64,000 nt of DNA from Bryum argenteum (Eukaryota > Streptophyta > Bryopsida > Bryales > Bryaceae). Positions within the stretch are counted from its first letter, which is position 1, and the number at the start of each line of letters is the position of its first letter. Shown here in pieces: positions 45,592 through 57,879 of this stretch. The stretch lies in NCBI GenBank assembly GCA_037043015.1, contig CM073322.1, forward strand, positions 22,038,364 through 22,102,363. Direction: 5' to 3'. A program made the position numbers and the translations under genes. The notes under the pieces were generated by a model. It saw only the letters and a list, made by a program, of their open reading frames with translations, had not been told where the DNA came from and did not search any database.

Positions 45592-47286
45592 TCACCCGAC
45601 CGTCCTCCTCCCATCCTCGACGGTCACAAAGTGCCTCGGCAGATCGGAGGCGCCGTCTTCCCGCTCCCTTCGGCCCGGGTTGGGAGGTGACCTCCTCCTC
45701 TTCGTTTCTGTCTCCGGGAGCACTGGGAGCGATCCCTCCGCTCCCGGGATCTCAGTATCCCCGGAAGGCATCGGGGCTGAGGTGTCCGGGAGTGCCTCTC
45801 CGATCTCCGGGACATCGATCAAGTCCTCGGGGATGAGGGGGGCGACATCCGTGATCAGCACCTTCTCTGGGAGGACCTCGCCGTCAGAGGGCTCCACCGG
45901 ATTAGTTAAACCCGGACAGCGAGGCACCTGCGGCTCCTCGGTTACCAGTCCGGTTGGCTGGGTATCGGCTTCCCCCTCCTGTCCTGGTTGGATTGTGGCC
46001 TCTTGGGCAGGAATAGGACTCTTGTCCTCGGGGTCCACAGTCCGGACCGGTGGAATGGGGGAGGGATTCCTTACCCGGGTATCCTCCTCCACTGCCCGGG
46101 AAACCTCCTCCTCGACTATCCGGGGAGCCTCCTCTTCGACTATCCGGGGAGCCTCCTTCACTGCTAGGGGTATGCCCTTCAGGCTTGCCTCCACGCTCTC
46201 CGGTACGTCCTTGCTGAGGGGGTGCAAAATTCCGGTCTCCCTCGAGGTCTTCTCCGGGCTCAGATTTGCGGGCAGGACCGGCTCCTCCATTGCCGCGGGG
46301 TCGGTGGGCTCTTCCTCCTCGGCCCTGGCATCCTCGGTCGCTTCGGGGTTGCCCTGGATGGGGGTATCCTCTACAACTGCAAGGGGAGGTGCCTCCCCGG
46401 GAAAACTCCGGGCCATCTCCCCGATGAGGTCTCTCATCTCCTGGAGAGCCCCTTCCATCCTTTCCGCAGCCTTCTTCATGTACGCCGCCATCCGGGTAGG
46501 TAGATCCGATCCTGAGGCCTGGAATTGAGCGTCGAGTAGCTGGGCCTTCAGCTGTGCCTCTCCGGGTGCATACAGGAACCTCCTGAGCCCGAAAAGATGC
46601 TGCCGAGCGTACCCCTGCTGCTTGGTCAGCTCCTCCTCCAGCTGCTTAATTTCCCGGGCTTGGCGCAGGATGATGAGGGACCCCTCACTGATACTTGCCC
46701 GGGCTGCAGCGTTTTCGCGGACTAAATCCCTCACCATGTCGGGATACCGCTCCACTTGGCCGGTTCGGAGTGCCACTGATATGCCGCGCAGGGCCTTGTG
46801 CATCTGGAGGTGCTCTTGCGTGCATACATGCAGGGCATGCGCAATTGGCCGCAGAGGGTGCTCTTCTGTTATCCGGAATGGGGGTACAGGGAGGCTGGGG
46901 TCGAACTCCGGCCTCCGCGGAGTGAAGTCGTCCCATCCTGGCACCCGGGTAGCATTGGGGGGTGCCGCCTCTGCGTGTACCCGGGTAGCGTGGGCAGGCG
47001 AATGCGGTGTGGTGGTATCTCCTTCCTCTGACTCAGAGGACTCCTCCAGCACCCTCTTCCCCTTACTCCGGATTTCTCTCTCCCCGGGAGGTGAGGCCCG
47101 CTGAACTGCTGGGATTGCTCGGACCACCGGTTCGAGGGGATCGGCCCGGGTAACAGGAGAGGCGGCCGGAGTTGGTGAAGTGTCCTCCCTGAGCTTCGTG
47201 AGCTTTCTCCGGACTCGCGGGCGAGGGCTCTCGGCGGGGAGGTCCGCCTTCCTCTTCTTCGTATCTCTGCGGGTCTCCCCACTCTA
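45592..47286 (-). CDS. large acidic, Pro-rich protein with central coiled coil
   Basis: Open for ~565 codons after a TAG near 47287; the true start is uncertain (no clear ATG in the first part, so it may be spliced to an upstream exon). The N-terminal segment has a basic nuclear-signal-like RRDTKKRKADLP. The middle (residues ~190-290) is helical with REIKQLEEELTKQQGYARQH and KKAAERMEGALQEMRDLIGE, coiled-coil-like. The C-terminal half is low complexity, with two EAPRIVEEE repeats, and ends with a KRRRSPP basic patch. It is the longest intact frame of the window. Family not recognised; Gag-like or transposon-accessory roles are possible but unsupported. Confidence 0.5.
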
Positions 47287-47937
47287 TCCCCCTCCCGTGG
47301 TCGTAGGGTCATCCCGGGGACCTTCGCGGGCTATCCGCCGGAGGAGGACCTCGAGAGGGTACGTCCCCACTGCACTCCCGGGTCGGGGTCTGCACTTCCG
47401 GGGTAGGGTCTCCTTGCTGTAGAGCTCCCCCGGTCTCGGTCTCTCCTGGCGGGGCCGAGGCTTCCACCCCTTGTTCTCCGGGCAAGGAGGCGGTCGCTCT
47501 CCACGAACCTCGGGACTCTTCCCGACTTCCTCCGGTGCAGGACAGGAGCCTCCTCTCCCTCACTGTCATTTCCCTGCACCGGCCTGAGGGGTGGTGGCGA
47601 GACAACTACGGGGGCCGGAGGGGTCACCATGGCGACCGGGGAGTCTTCCTCTGGTCCGGATACAATTGGACCCGGTTGGCTTGGCCCGGTGGCGGCCACG
47701 ATCCGGGTTGCCATCCGGTGAGTGGGAGCCGGCCGGGGTGGAGTGCCTCCCTCGGGAGGGGTAGGCGAGCCGCTTCTCTCGGTGCGAGGGTGGCCACTCC
47801 TCCCGGTCTTTGGTCTCAGTGCCTCACCCTCTCCGGGTTGAGTGTCTTTGCCCTGTCCGTCGAGGTCTCGCTCCCCTGGACCCGGTGGTCCCCGTGGGGG
47901 CCAGTGGCGGAGGCGGTGGAAGTGCTCGGCTCCGGGG

Positions 47938-48297
47938 TTAGCCACCCCGGGAGGAACTTGGTCTGCGGCGGGGACTCCGTCTCCGGGAATCTCTCTCCTG
48001 AAACATGTCCCTCCTCTTCTCCATGAGCATTCGGGTGCGTGATCTCCCGGGTGCGGGCATTCGTATCTTGTGCGTAAAATGGTACATGTATGGCGCCGGG
48101 GGCACCCTTTGCACTGTGGTCTTCTTCGATGCGCGGGTAACCACCTCCTCGAGGATATGTCCCCACCCAATCTGCCTCCCTGCCCGCCTGTGGTAGGACT
48201 CCATGATCGCCTTCGAGAGCCGGTTCGACATCGTCTCAGTGGCTTCTCCGGGTTCGAGATCGGAACTAGAAACCGGAGAAGGCGTCGCTCCTTGCAT
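47938..48297 (-). CDS. small basic protein segment, unrecognised
   Basis: Reads SNRLSKAIMESYHRRAGRQI, then GWGHILEEVVTRASKKTTVQ, then PPAPYMYHFTHKIRMPAPGR and an Arg/Ser-rich tail. The first 80 residues look like a folded helical domain. It probably belongs to the same gene as the neighbouring minus-strand frames, via a frameshift or splice. Residues before MSNRL are low complexity. Confidence 0.4.
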   Translation of the reverse strand: MQGATPSPVSSSDLEPGEATETMSNRLSKAIMESYHRRAGRQIGWGHILEEVVTRASKKTTVQRVPPAPYMYHFTHKIRMPAPGRSRTRMLMEKRRDMFQERDSRRRSPRRRPSSSRGG

Positions 48298-48340
48298 TCA
48301 CGCATCCTCTCCACCCGAATCCATCGTGCTCGTGTGCGGA

Positions 48341-48610
48341 TTATGGAACTTCCCGATCGAGGAGGGGTCGTTCCTCACCAATGTATCCGGTGGGGGAGTC
48401 CGGGAAACCATAGGTCGCTCTCCAGCAAGCCTCCTGCCAGAAGTGCGGCTTGGCTCGGACAGGATTGTCTGCAAATGTCGGTGGATCCTGTCCGGACGCG
48501 GCCTCCTCAATAATCTCTGCGTCCTCCACGTTCTAGGGCACCCAATACAACCCCGCGCACCCCATCCATGTGAGATCCTGCACCAGCTGTGCTCGGGCAT
48601 CCTCCGCCAT
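48341..48610 (-). pseudogene. 5' coding segment of the CCGGG-domain gene, interrupted by TAG
   Basis: From ATG 48608-48610: MAEDARAQLVQDLTWMGCAG, then LYWVP, an in-frame TAG, then NVEDAEIIEEAASGQD and PHFWQEACWRATYGFPDSP, stop at 48341. Composition changes from low complexity to a Trp/Cys-containing fold-like stretch, so I take it as real coding sequence. Confidence 0.4.
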
Positions 48611-49419
48611 CGGAATGCCAGCCTGGATGATCTTACTCCGGGTTCGCGGCTCGCTCTCCGGCCATGGTTCCGTACTCTCCTTCCCGGCCGCGCGCATGGA
48701 CGGCCGCGTGGAGCGAGCGCGTGCGTGCACGAATCGCGGGAGCGAGAGCGTCATGAGAGCACGAAAAACGAGGAGGAGCAAAAGGGAGGGCAACGGCCAA
48801 AATTGGGCCGCTAAAGACAACGGAGTGGGGAGGTGGATGGCGGCGCAAAGATTAATCACGGGCTTTTGTCGGCCGGGGGTCGTCCGGCGCCGCCGCCAGG
48901 GTTTTCCCCGCCCGACCCGTTCATGGATCCCGACCCGGCCGCTGCCTTCCCCGGTCTTCGACACCCGACCGGGCCTCAACCGGTCCAACCATACCCGGCT
49001 GACCATACCAGGTTGAGCTATACCCGGTTGGGGTATACCCGGTTGGGGCAACCTTTTCCCGGGTAGGCGTCAACCCGCGAAGAGCCGCTACGCGTTATCC
49101 GGGTCCGCAGTGGCGGACGGGATACGACTAGGCAGAACCATGGCTCGAGAACAGGGGATACAAAGCAAAAGAAAATTCAAAAAGGTAGTACTACCCTACC
49201 CCGTCCACTAAGCCTAAGGATGCCCCTGGGTGGGCAGGTTCCTGGCCGAGCTAACCTTACCCGGTCATTACCCGGGTAGGCCAGGATATGGACGTTTATT
49301 TCTCCTAATTAGCTATTACTAACCGCTATCCGGACTCACGTGGGCAAAAAACGAAAAAATGAGGTTTGACAACTACAACAAAGTCCTCATCGACCTTCGC
49401 ACCAAACCGATTAACAAAT

Positions 49420-52400
49420 CTCGTCTCATATTCTACTTTGTCGACTCAAGATCTTCCCGAAGGTGCGCCCGATAGTCAGTTCCGCCGTGGAGATGCTGAC
49501 AAACAAGTTCGTAAAAGGGTATTGTGATGGAGATCAAGTCTTGTACGTGTCTCCATTTGATGTCGACGGTAAGGACTTCATAATCCGAGAAGACGATACC
49601 ATTTGGTGACACCCACTATGGAAGACTGCTAATAACGTGTTCGAAGAATATTTGTCTGCTAATGCTGATCTCTATCAGTTTCGGAACAAATACTTCTACG
49701 TGTATGAAGGCAATCACTGTGTGACGGCTTGGATGAGCTATAGTAAAAAAAAACCATTCCACGAATCCTGACTGGTACATTTCTGTTGAGTGCATTATGC
49801 TCGACGGACGTGGATAATGCTCGAAGCTCCTCAGCGCTATAAACAACATCAACTGGTAAGTGCTGTTGTCATTATTTTGAATCCATGATTTTCATCCCAA
49901 TTTATTCGAGAAATAAGCTTTCTAATCATTGTTTTGTTTCATATAGGTCAACAAAACATGATCATGTCCAAGACAATCTCATTGCTAAGTTGCAAAGAAT
50001 TTGAACTTTCGGCCAATTCAAGCTTTCTGCTTTCCAAGGGCTCATTAGGAAAGAGGATTACAATATTTGTCTTGAGTATAAACCACGAGCACCATCATGG
50101 TATCCATTCACGATGGATATTTTCGTTAAATTCCATTACGCGATACGTATTTCTAAGGTTAAGTTCACTTATCAATTGTGTATTATGCTTTTTATAATTG
50201 TTTTCAAACATCATAATTGTTGTTGTGCAGAGACAATGTGTTGTAGCCTTGGATGCTTGCTCAACTTATTACCAGACCGTGCCCGAAAGTAATAGGACTG
50301 GCCATGGAGTCTAGAGTGCTATGGAGAAGGCAATCACAAAGACTGTGAATTTCTGGCGTGGCCAAAGATTCGACAAGATGGTTGCAATCGCCAATTCCAC
50401 AAATGGCTTGGTCTGGGAATAAGAGGTACATGTTTACTTGGACATTATTCAAGTTTAATAGTCTCTCTTTAATCATTCATTTCCTCTAACATCATTTTTT
50501 ATCTACCAGGCAGCTCAACAGACACTACACTACTGTCAAAAACAAAGATCCAGATTTGACTGTTGAGCTACTACATAAACTTTGTACCTCCAAAGTCTCC
50601 AGCTATTTTAAAGGGCTTTGGCTACAACTGTAGAATGGGAATAACAAGGAACGTAAGGTCTACAGATTTCCACTCAACCGTCCAATGAAGGACGCTCCGC
50701 TCGACGTGTAGCTTCCAAGGGCTTCTCTTTGGGCTCAGGTATGAAGATTTCTAGATCATTTATAATTGTATCTTCTTTTTTTTTATTGTAATGTTCGCTT
50801 CATCTAAAACCTATTGCATGCTAATGTTTCTACGGTGTCTACTTTTCTTGAGCACTACGTGGAAAAGTATGTTGCGAAACAGAATATCAAGATTCATTGG
50901 AGCGACCTTGTTCTCAAACCTGCGGAATATGTCGAGAAATGGAGATCGCTGTTGTGGAAGAAAGCTTTTAATCTTTATCGCCCAGAAGATGGAAGCCCAA
51001 GATTCTTTAAAGGCTCTGAGATTGCAAAGTTTGATGGTGGGAAGATCGCGGGCCGCTTGTTTTACAGGTTCTTATGATTTTACAAAATATTTGGTTATGT
51101 ATTCTCATTGTATTCGTCACCATTAACCAATTACCAATTTACCATGCATATATGTAGGTACATGAAGTAAAAGCTTATCGCCAAAGGCGCTCTTTTGGCT
51201 TCGTACCTTCCAAAGCATATTGAGTTTAAACATGATAAGAAGAAAACGGATATTCTTACTCCTATTGCAAAACTCTGGACGGAAGACCAGCGCAAACGAT
51301 TTTGGGTCAGAGATTTTGCTCACAGGTGGTTGATTCCTTGAGTGCCGACCGAACGACGTTCCAGAGGAGGAGAAAGACCTTATCCCTTTCTTAGACCCAT
51401 CGCTTGCAGGAGAAGAAACTATGGAGACTGACGATGACGACGAAGAGGAGGAATTTGAGCGTGAACCCGCTCCAAAGTCAACGACGAAGAGGAATACCCG
51501 GGGTCGTATCCTCTCAGCCTACAGGTTCGAATCCGCCATCTCCGCGAACGTTGTTCAATCATGGATGTCGATTCCGGCCACTCTCTACACCGTTCTCACA
51601 ATGTCACACATATTATTGAGAATATTCCTATCCCGGCAGGTATCGGAACGACCTCGTTTAAACCATTTCAGTTGACTCTCCCTATGTTTCTTGAGCATGG
51701 CAGCTTCCCTGCATTGCTAAGCAAATCCCACAAACAGAAGTTTATGGATCCTCGGCCCCAACGGATTGTAGATCACATCAACAAGGTAACACTTTACATT
51801 CTTCAATGTTATTTTCCAAATTCATTAATGTACTTAACTGACCCGCAACTTCGGTAACTCATTGTATCATTTATTTTATCCTTTTAGATTGGAATTGAAC
51901 GTTCTTACTCTTGTAAGAAGATGATGATGAAGCCTAAGCATCTTGGGATTGACCTTTTGATTGCCGACGTTTTGGATAAGTACGTCGTTCCAAACTTCCA
52001 ATCATCTCTCTCAAGTCTATTCCATCATAGAACAAGCGAGACTCGGACTACTTTGACCACTTGTTTGCTTTTGCTGATATGCATTTCACATATGATGTTT
52101 TACTTCTTGTCATCCATCCGAAGGAGGATGACTTCGAGAAAAAGCTTGGGAGGAAGAACAAGGACTATGGTTTTATTCTTCATCGCACTTGGTGGGCAAA
52201 AATCCCATTCCAATGGCTTCTCGCATCCCTATCGTGAAAGAGGTAATCTCTTTCTTTCGTTTAAGATTTTGACTTGGACGAGTTAATTCAAACTAAAACA
52301 TCTTATTTGACTTGTTCTGTAAACCTGTAGCTTCAACATCAAGGTCTTTGCCCGCAAAGGGTCGAGCTTCCGCACTCGTCCTTTGTAGTTCATAGGGGTG

Positions 52401-53171
52401 GACGTCCATCCCAAAGCGCACGATGAGTTGACGAATTTCACGACACAAGAAACGCAACTTCTGCGGCCCAGTGGGCTTGCATGGCGAGGCTCGCATGAGA
52501 AGGATCCGTCTTTCATTTAGTGCTTCATCGAGTGTCTATCAAACCAGCGTGATATTCTTTGCGACTGAACTCTTAGTACAGGTTTATTATCTCTCTCGTT
52601 CTTCGCTTTCCATTAATGTTTAATTTCCACGATCTAATTTTTGTATACCAAACTGCACGTGCTTCCGTTATTGCTTGCCAACGCTCGAATCGACATCTCA
52701 TTGCGTTAAAACCGGACGAGGAAGTCTTCGATGCGGTTTTCAAGCCTTACTCCGCCGCGTTACCGAAACCTCAGGAGCGTGACAATTCCACTACGGACTC
52801 TGATTCGGAATTTCGGATGAAGATGCGGTGCCAACAAAGAAGAGGTCTCGACGCATATACTACGGTACGCATTACAATTGTATTTCTAAAATCCCTATAT
52901 TAGGTGTATTTATTGTAATTCTGATACTGATTTTGTTTTCTTGTTTAGAATAATAGAATTTGCAGATCGATTGAAGCGCAATGCCAATGTCTCTCTCAGT
53001 CCTCCTACTTCGTTCACGTTACCTTCATATGCCAAGCATATAGCACAAGATTTCATTCGTGCACCATCTCCGGTCCTTTCACATAGCCGACGTCAGCGTT
53101 ACCGCAATACAGTGTTTAGATTCATGGATATCGAAGCAGATCAGTGTGACGAGAGTTCCGATTCACCTTGA
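49420..53171 (+). pseudogene. multi-exon relic with C-terminal DNA methyltransferase-like motif
   Basis: A chain of decayed exons. 49440-49855: LKIFPKVRPIVSSAVEML, DGDQVLYVSPFDVDGKDFII, FRNKYFYVYEGNHCVTAWM. 50794-51069: EHYVEKYVAKQNIKIHWSDL and WRSLLWKKAFNLYRPEDGS. 51160-51790: acidic linker, then ENIPIPAGIGTTSFKPFQL. 51890-52240: HLFAFADMHFTYDVLLLVIH, then GFILHRTWWAKIPFQWL. 52330-52760: a segment reading about LSNQRDILCD, then TARASVIACQRSNRHLIALK with PDEEVFDAV. The last part resembles motif I of N4/N6 DNA methyltransferases (D...G-T..A....R..i.iE.D), placed C-terminally as in permuted enzymes. A Ser/Asp-rich last exon ends at 53169-53171. Many stops and shifts, and a missing acceptor before TARAS, make it non-functional as written. 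Confidence 0.4.
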
Positions 53172-54030
53172 CCTCATAGTAGAGATATAGTATTGTTTAA
53201 CTTCTCGTATCGCATCGGTAGCGCCTCTTATGTATGAGGTCTTCTACCATATTATAATTATATAATTTCTATTTATTTCTTGATCCACTACATGCCCACT
53301 GCTCAATAGCTTTAAGTTCAAATTCATAACAATGATATTTATTTTATTGTTCGTTTTCTTTGTTTTCTCAAGGGACGCTCTCCATTTAACCATCTCATAA
53401 TCATTCTTTTTAAATGTACATACATTTAGGAGTTTCTTTGTAACACACCTAATCTAGACTTGTCATTGTGAGTAGGGACTTTTATTAACACCCTTATAGC
53501 TTAGTATAGTCGTCTCTCATCCCGCAACGCCATGCTCAATAGGCTTGATGAGGATCGAACTCAACCTCCGTTATGCAAACGCAATGTCTTCCCGTCCATC
53601 TTCTACGGTGGCACAATGAGACAAATTTTTCGAATCAAAATTGAATTATGTAAACTTGGCCATTTTAATTATTGTAGCGAGGTAGCCCGCATTTCAATGA
53701 TGACGTCAGCCCTAATTATGAAATAAACCTAAACTCATGGATAAAATCTATGAATTTGAAAAAAATGAAGCTAATTTAAAGCTGAAGCAGTCCTCATTAC
53801 TTAAATCATTCTTCCATTGAAGTCATGACGTCAGCCCTAATTTCACATCTTATTTAAAATAAAATAAAAACAAGTGGAGCTTATTTCACGGCCATGGGTA
53901 CTCTTTTGGCTAAAAATAAACTTTTAAAATTTTCATCGAACCAAAATCAGTGGTAATAGAATCCTTATTTTTCCAATAAAAATCGAAAAGCGAGCGGAAA
54001 AATTCACGGAAAGGTATTGAAAAGTGTGCT
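53172..54030. other. no gene confidently recognised
   Basis: AT-rich; a lone 64-codon frame at 53532-53726 has no motif. Confidence 0.5.
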
Positions 54031-54062
54031 CACCGCTCTACGCTCTACGCTCTACGCTCATG
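54031..54062. repeat. CTCTACG microrepeat
   Basis: Four units of CGCTCTA ending CGCTCATGC. Reverse complement of the microrepeat at 34404. It encodes the HERRA terminus of the adjoining minus-strand gene. Confidence 0.85.
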
Positions 54063-55891
54063 CTGCAACTTTCCCCGCTCGATCGGAGTCAGCTTGCTCA
54101 GAATTGCGTCAAGGCTCATCAAATTTTCTTGCAGCTTATCCCCTCCCGTTTGTGTTCTTATGTTCATAACAGGCACAGAAGGAATTGGCACTAATTTCAG
54201 CGCCGGTGGAGACGTAATGAGTCGAGGCCTAGGTGGTCGGCTTGGAGTCGTACCATGAGGCGGTGACGTCGGCAGTGGTGAAGGACTGCGCGACCGCGCT
54301 CTGGCTGCTCGACTGTCGGCTAGGCATTCCGCAACTGTCAAGTGACAGGCTTTTTTTCCGGCTCCCGTTTGAGGGCTCGACATTCCTAGGTCCTTCTGAA
54401 CGGCGGGATTGTGCTCTTCAGGTGTTTGTTCGGATTCCAACCGAGGGATTGTTGCTGCTGTATTTGTCTTCCCTTCTGCGTCTATGGAACTCCGCTGCGT
54501 TAGGGGTGTGTTGGGTGCCTGCAATCGATATGGGACGGTGTAAGTTATGCAGCCTTTGCATGTCACATGCATTCTTTTTAGTTACAGACTAACACATTCA
54601 ATTCTATAGCAAAAGAAGTGTAAATTATTCATAAAGTACTATACTTACCCCTGATGTTGGATTTCCAGCAGCCGTTGTTCGATTCTGTTCTCCACCTAAT
54701 GGCAATTGCCATGGATTGAGAGAAATGTCCCCCGAGTTCGTCCTGCATTCCTCCGTTTGATCGCCTCGGTTATCGTTGGCAACTTTAGCAGCCTCCACCA
54801 CAGGTAATGGCACAACCTCGTTAGCAGCATTTGTATCCATGACCTCATCTTCCTGAAAGTTTGCCACTTCCCGATCGGTATTACCGGCATCGACTTCAGG
54901 GAAGCAAAACACTCCACCTCCTTCCTTTATCGTCTCCATGTCTATGTTTGGCACAAGAATTCACGTTGTTATCATTGATCACGCCCTATATCAAGAGTTA
55001 AAACAACCTAAATATGTATATATAGTTACGTCGGGGCTTACGAGGTCTTTGTAGAGTTGGAGCAGTTCCGAATGTGGCCGCCGACAACGCTCCAGCAGCG
55101 TGGACTTCTGTCGGGGTACAATTTCCATCAACTACTGGAGCTATTGGCAGAGTTTCTGCGGTTTTTCTAATGTGGGCTATCAACGGCTCAGCCTCCACGA
55201 CAGGGTGATGCAAGTCTACTTCACGCATTGTGCGCTTCAGGCTTCTCTTCGCTGGCCCTCCCTGTTGTACAACTTTATTCGGAAGCGGCGCTGTGTTCTC
55301 GTCTCGTTGCCTGGCAGACTCCTCAACGCTCGCATGCTCTTTCCCGCTGCGTCCTCTTGAAGAGTCTTCATCAAGAGGTAAGATGACGGTAGTTCCTCCT
55401 TGTTCTCGTGAGCGTGTGATCCTGGACTTCTGACTTGGGTTTTGCGTCCCTGTTGCAGAACTTCCGCCCACTGAACCTTCATCAAGAAGGCCGGTCGAGT
55501 TTGCACGCTCTTTGGCCGCTGACGGTCCCTTCGATGACTTCCGCTTCTTCACCGGCGATTTGATTGTCACGTCGATGACTGTGTTCGCACTACGCAGGTG
55601 CATCAAAATTGTCTCCTCCTCGTCCCCGCTAGAAGTCCTCGTACGTTGAACTTTGTGGGTACTCTTTCGCTTTTTCTTCTCTTCCTGTCTATTTCTCTTC
55701 TTCGTCGCCTTCTTGTGCAAGCGTCCTTCATGGTTCTCATGTTCTGCTTGAGGATGCGTTTCTTCTGGATAGAACTTATCTACTTCTTTCACCTTTAGAA
55801 CGCAATTGCTGTCTCCCTCACAATTCACTCCTGTTTCCCACACTTTCTGTGAGGGACCAGCAGTTCTGTCTATCCGTACAGTAGGATACAT
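54045..55891 (-). CDS. basic, low-complexity nuclear-type protein, three exons
   Basis: Exon 1 (55891 to ~55040, donor CTC|GTAAGC) is very Lys/Arg-rich with clustered nuclear signals (KKATKKRNRQEEKKKRK, SPVKKRKSSKG) and SGDEEE. Exon 2 (~54954-54640, donor TCAGGG|GTAAGT) is acidic with a TEECRTNSGDISLNPWQLPL segment. Exon 3 (acceptor GATTGCAG, ~54520) is Ser/Pro/Arg-rich and ends SLDAILSKLTPIERGKLQHE. The splice sites are good and the three frames are intact, unusual for this window. No family recognised. It is divergent from the TNP2 transposase gene ~2 kb away, the arrangement expected if it were the second (TNPA-like) gene of that CACTA element; this is inference. Confidence 0.5.
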
Positions 55892-57879
55892 ACGGTTCTT
55901 TCAAACAGCAAAATATGTAAACCCCGAAACTCTAATTCAGGTGAGCACGGCCTCCTAAATATCAAGTTAACCTACTACTATAATGCCAATAACTCCCATA
56001 ATTACTGTCACCCTGCAGACGTTAAGCACGAGTTCTATTACAATGTCCTCATTTTGAATACCAATGCATTATAAAATAAACCAGTCAGCCGGAATTCAAT
56101 TGCTCTCTCCTACTGCGTAGTAATCGACTGTGCATAGCATGTGCAGATGCTATACGGTACACAAAAAAATTTGATGGGAATTTTACGTTTTCTTACGTCA
56201 TAGCGGGCATGAAGGAGATGCTACAAACTCCACAACGCTGAGGATATTACCACTCCTCGCAGGAAAATCAAACTCAAGTTCACCGTGCTGCCACAGACAA
56301 CACAACTTCGTCTCAATAAAACAAAGTCTTCAGAATAGGCAAGACAGTAAAGGTAAGCACACAACACCACTCCCACAATTTTAATTTTTGTCTATACCGG
56401 AAAAAGCTTGTAATTAACATCGCCACGTAACACAGTTCCAGCTCCACTAAGAGTCAGTATGTGATTTGGCTGAGTGAGTATGGAAGAACCCTTAACGCTC
56501 CGTATAGGAAATGTAGGTCCCGAAATGGACAAACCTTGACAAAAAACGTAAGGCACACTCAGGGAGAAGTGATATTCAGTAAAACCTAACTGACGATCCC
56601 ATGAAAAAGTCCAGCAATGTCGACCTCAAACTCGGTGGATTGCGTGTGTCCGACTCAACCGCTCCTCAACCTCCAACCACCGAAAGCTAAACACCTGGTA
56701 CATTAGAAACTGACCGCTTAGTTCTGCGACAGGCTTCTACGCGAGAGTGTAAACGAAGAAACCATTTTCAGTCAATACAAATTTCTGGCACAGAATGCTT
56801 CCGGTTTAGGGCGGAGCGCTAAGTTACTGAGAGAAAGCTTGATTTCCTAATTGAACGCAGCTCAATGGAACGCAGTTCAAACAGTTCTAAACTGAATAGC
56901 GCCTACTGGGAGAGGGATTAGAAGACAGCGTTTGAGCTGCTCATACATATAGAAATGCAGAAAGGTTGAGCGCCTTAGTTATTGAGCATAGCGATAAACA
57001 AACCTGGTCAGCTTACAACTCGTTTAGATACTGACCTGAACATCAACCAAAGCTGACTGCCTGGGAGGAGATTCGCTGTCCCACCTGCAATTCTATTGTA
57101 CCGAACGCCGGAATAGTACTCGCGAGGCTAAGTAAATCAGACCCACCTCATGCTGTGATACAAATCGCTGTGACAGAGAAGACGATGAAGATGAGAGATG
57201 AGCGCTCAAACTTTTCAGGAGGGAAGAACGTGAGGCGTGGAGAGATGAGGAAAACGGTGAGGTGGATCCGGAGTCTTGCCGCAATTTCTAAGGAGTGAAT
57301 AGCGCGCAAAAGGTGAGAGACGAGGTAATCGAAGTGAATGAAGAATGAGGTAAGGCTCAGTGACCCCTCCTCCCACAGACCATGAGGGTGATGTACAACG
57401 CCCTCATCATTGCATTGGCCCCCGCATTTACACCACGTACAGTCATGAGTTAATATGATATACGTCAATATGATCACGTCAATGTCCATGAATCCCCAAA
57501 TCTTTCTCGTTTCATGTGAATAGGATCTACTAGGTAGACAGGTGGCTAGAGGTTATAGGGTGGTTTTTTTTGGGGAAAAAATGACTCCTGAATTGTACAT
57601 TTCTGGATGTAGTTTTTTTGGGTACTTACCACATTAGAAATTAAACCTCTATTCTTTAATATTAATACATGTTTTTAACACCTTTACTAAGTATTTCACA
57701 ATTGATTTTCAATTTAAACACAAATATGTCAATTTTGCTTGCAATATACATAGGAAATTCAAATGTAAGTTCATGTTGCCTTTCTGTTACGGTATTTCTT
57801 ATTTGGAAAAAAATTATGTACAAAACATTCTAATTACATGTACATTGTTTTGTGAAGGTACCAAAATAGGAATTGAAGC
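55892..57879. other. intergenic region between divergent genes
   Basis: No convincing frame. Would contain both promoters; I saw no clear TATA box. An open frame at 57148-57489 (minus) has no motif. Confidence 0.5.

Larger units (their letters stand above)
44500..49340 (-). mobile_element. CCGGG-rich domain, probable inserted element of unknown class
   Basis: A sharply bounded GC-rich block between AT-rich flanks, saturated with TACCCGGG/CCCGGGTA and related words, with all plausible coding on the minus strand. The right end has tandem TATACCCGGTTGGGG units (~49010-49050). The left end starts GTGCCCGGATAAC and the right end, reversed, GTGAGTCCGGATAGC, a weak inverted match. I found no LTR pair, reverse transcriptase or transposase. 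A non-autonomous transposon or a recently transferred gene cluster are both possible. Confidence 0.4.

Noticed and set aside
46622..47104. Plus-strand open frames opposite the 565-codon minus-strand frame, including 45473-46528
   Set aside because: Shadow frames of the minus-strand coding sequence; Ser/Gly-rich reversals of its Pro/Glu-rich codons.
44500..49340. CCGGG-rich domain as an LTR retrotransposon or TIR transposon
   Set aside because: No repeated LTR, no RT or transposase motif, no matching target duplication; the GTG...CCGGATA inverted ends match only about ten bases with gaps.
53285..53300. Second CACTA terminus (CACTACATGCCC)
   Set aside because: No subterminal repeats and poor match beyond CACTACA; likely chance.
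57148..57489. 113-codon minus-strand frame upstream of the TNP2 gene
   Set aside because: No motif, odd hydrophobic composition, no splice or promoter support.
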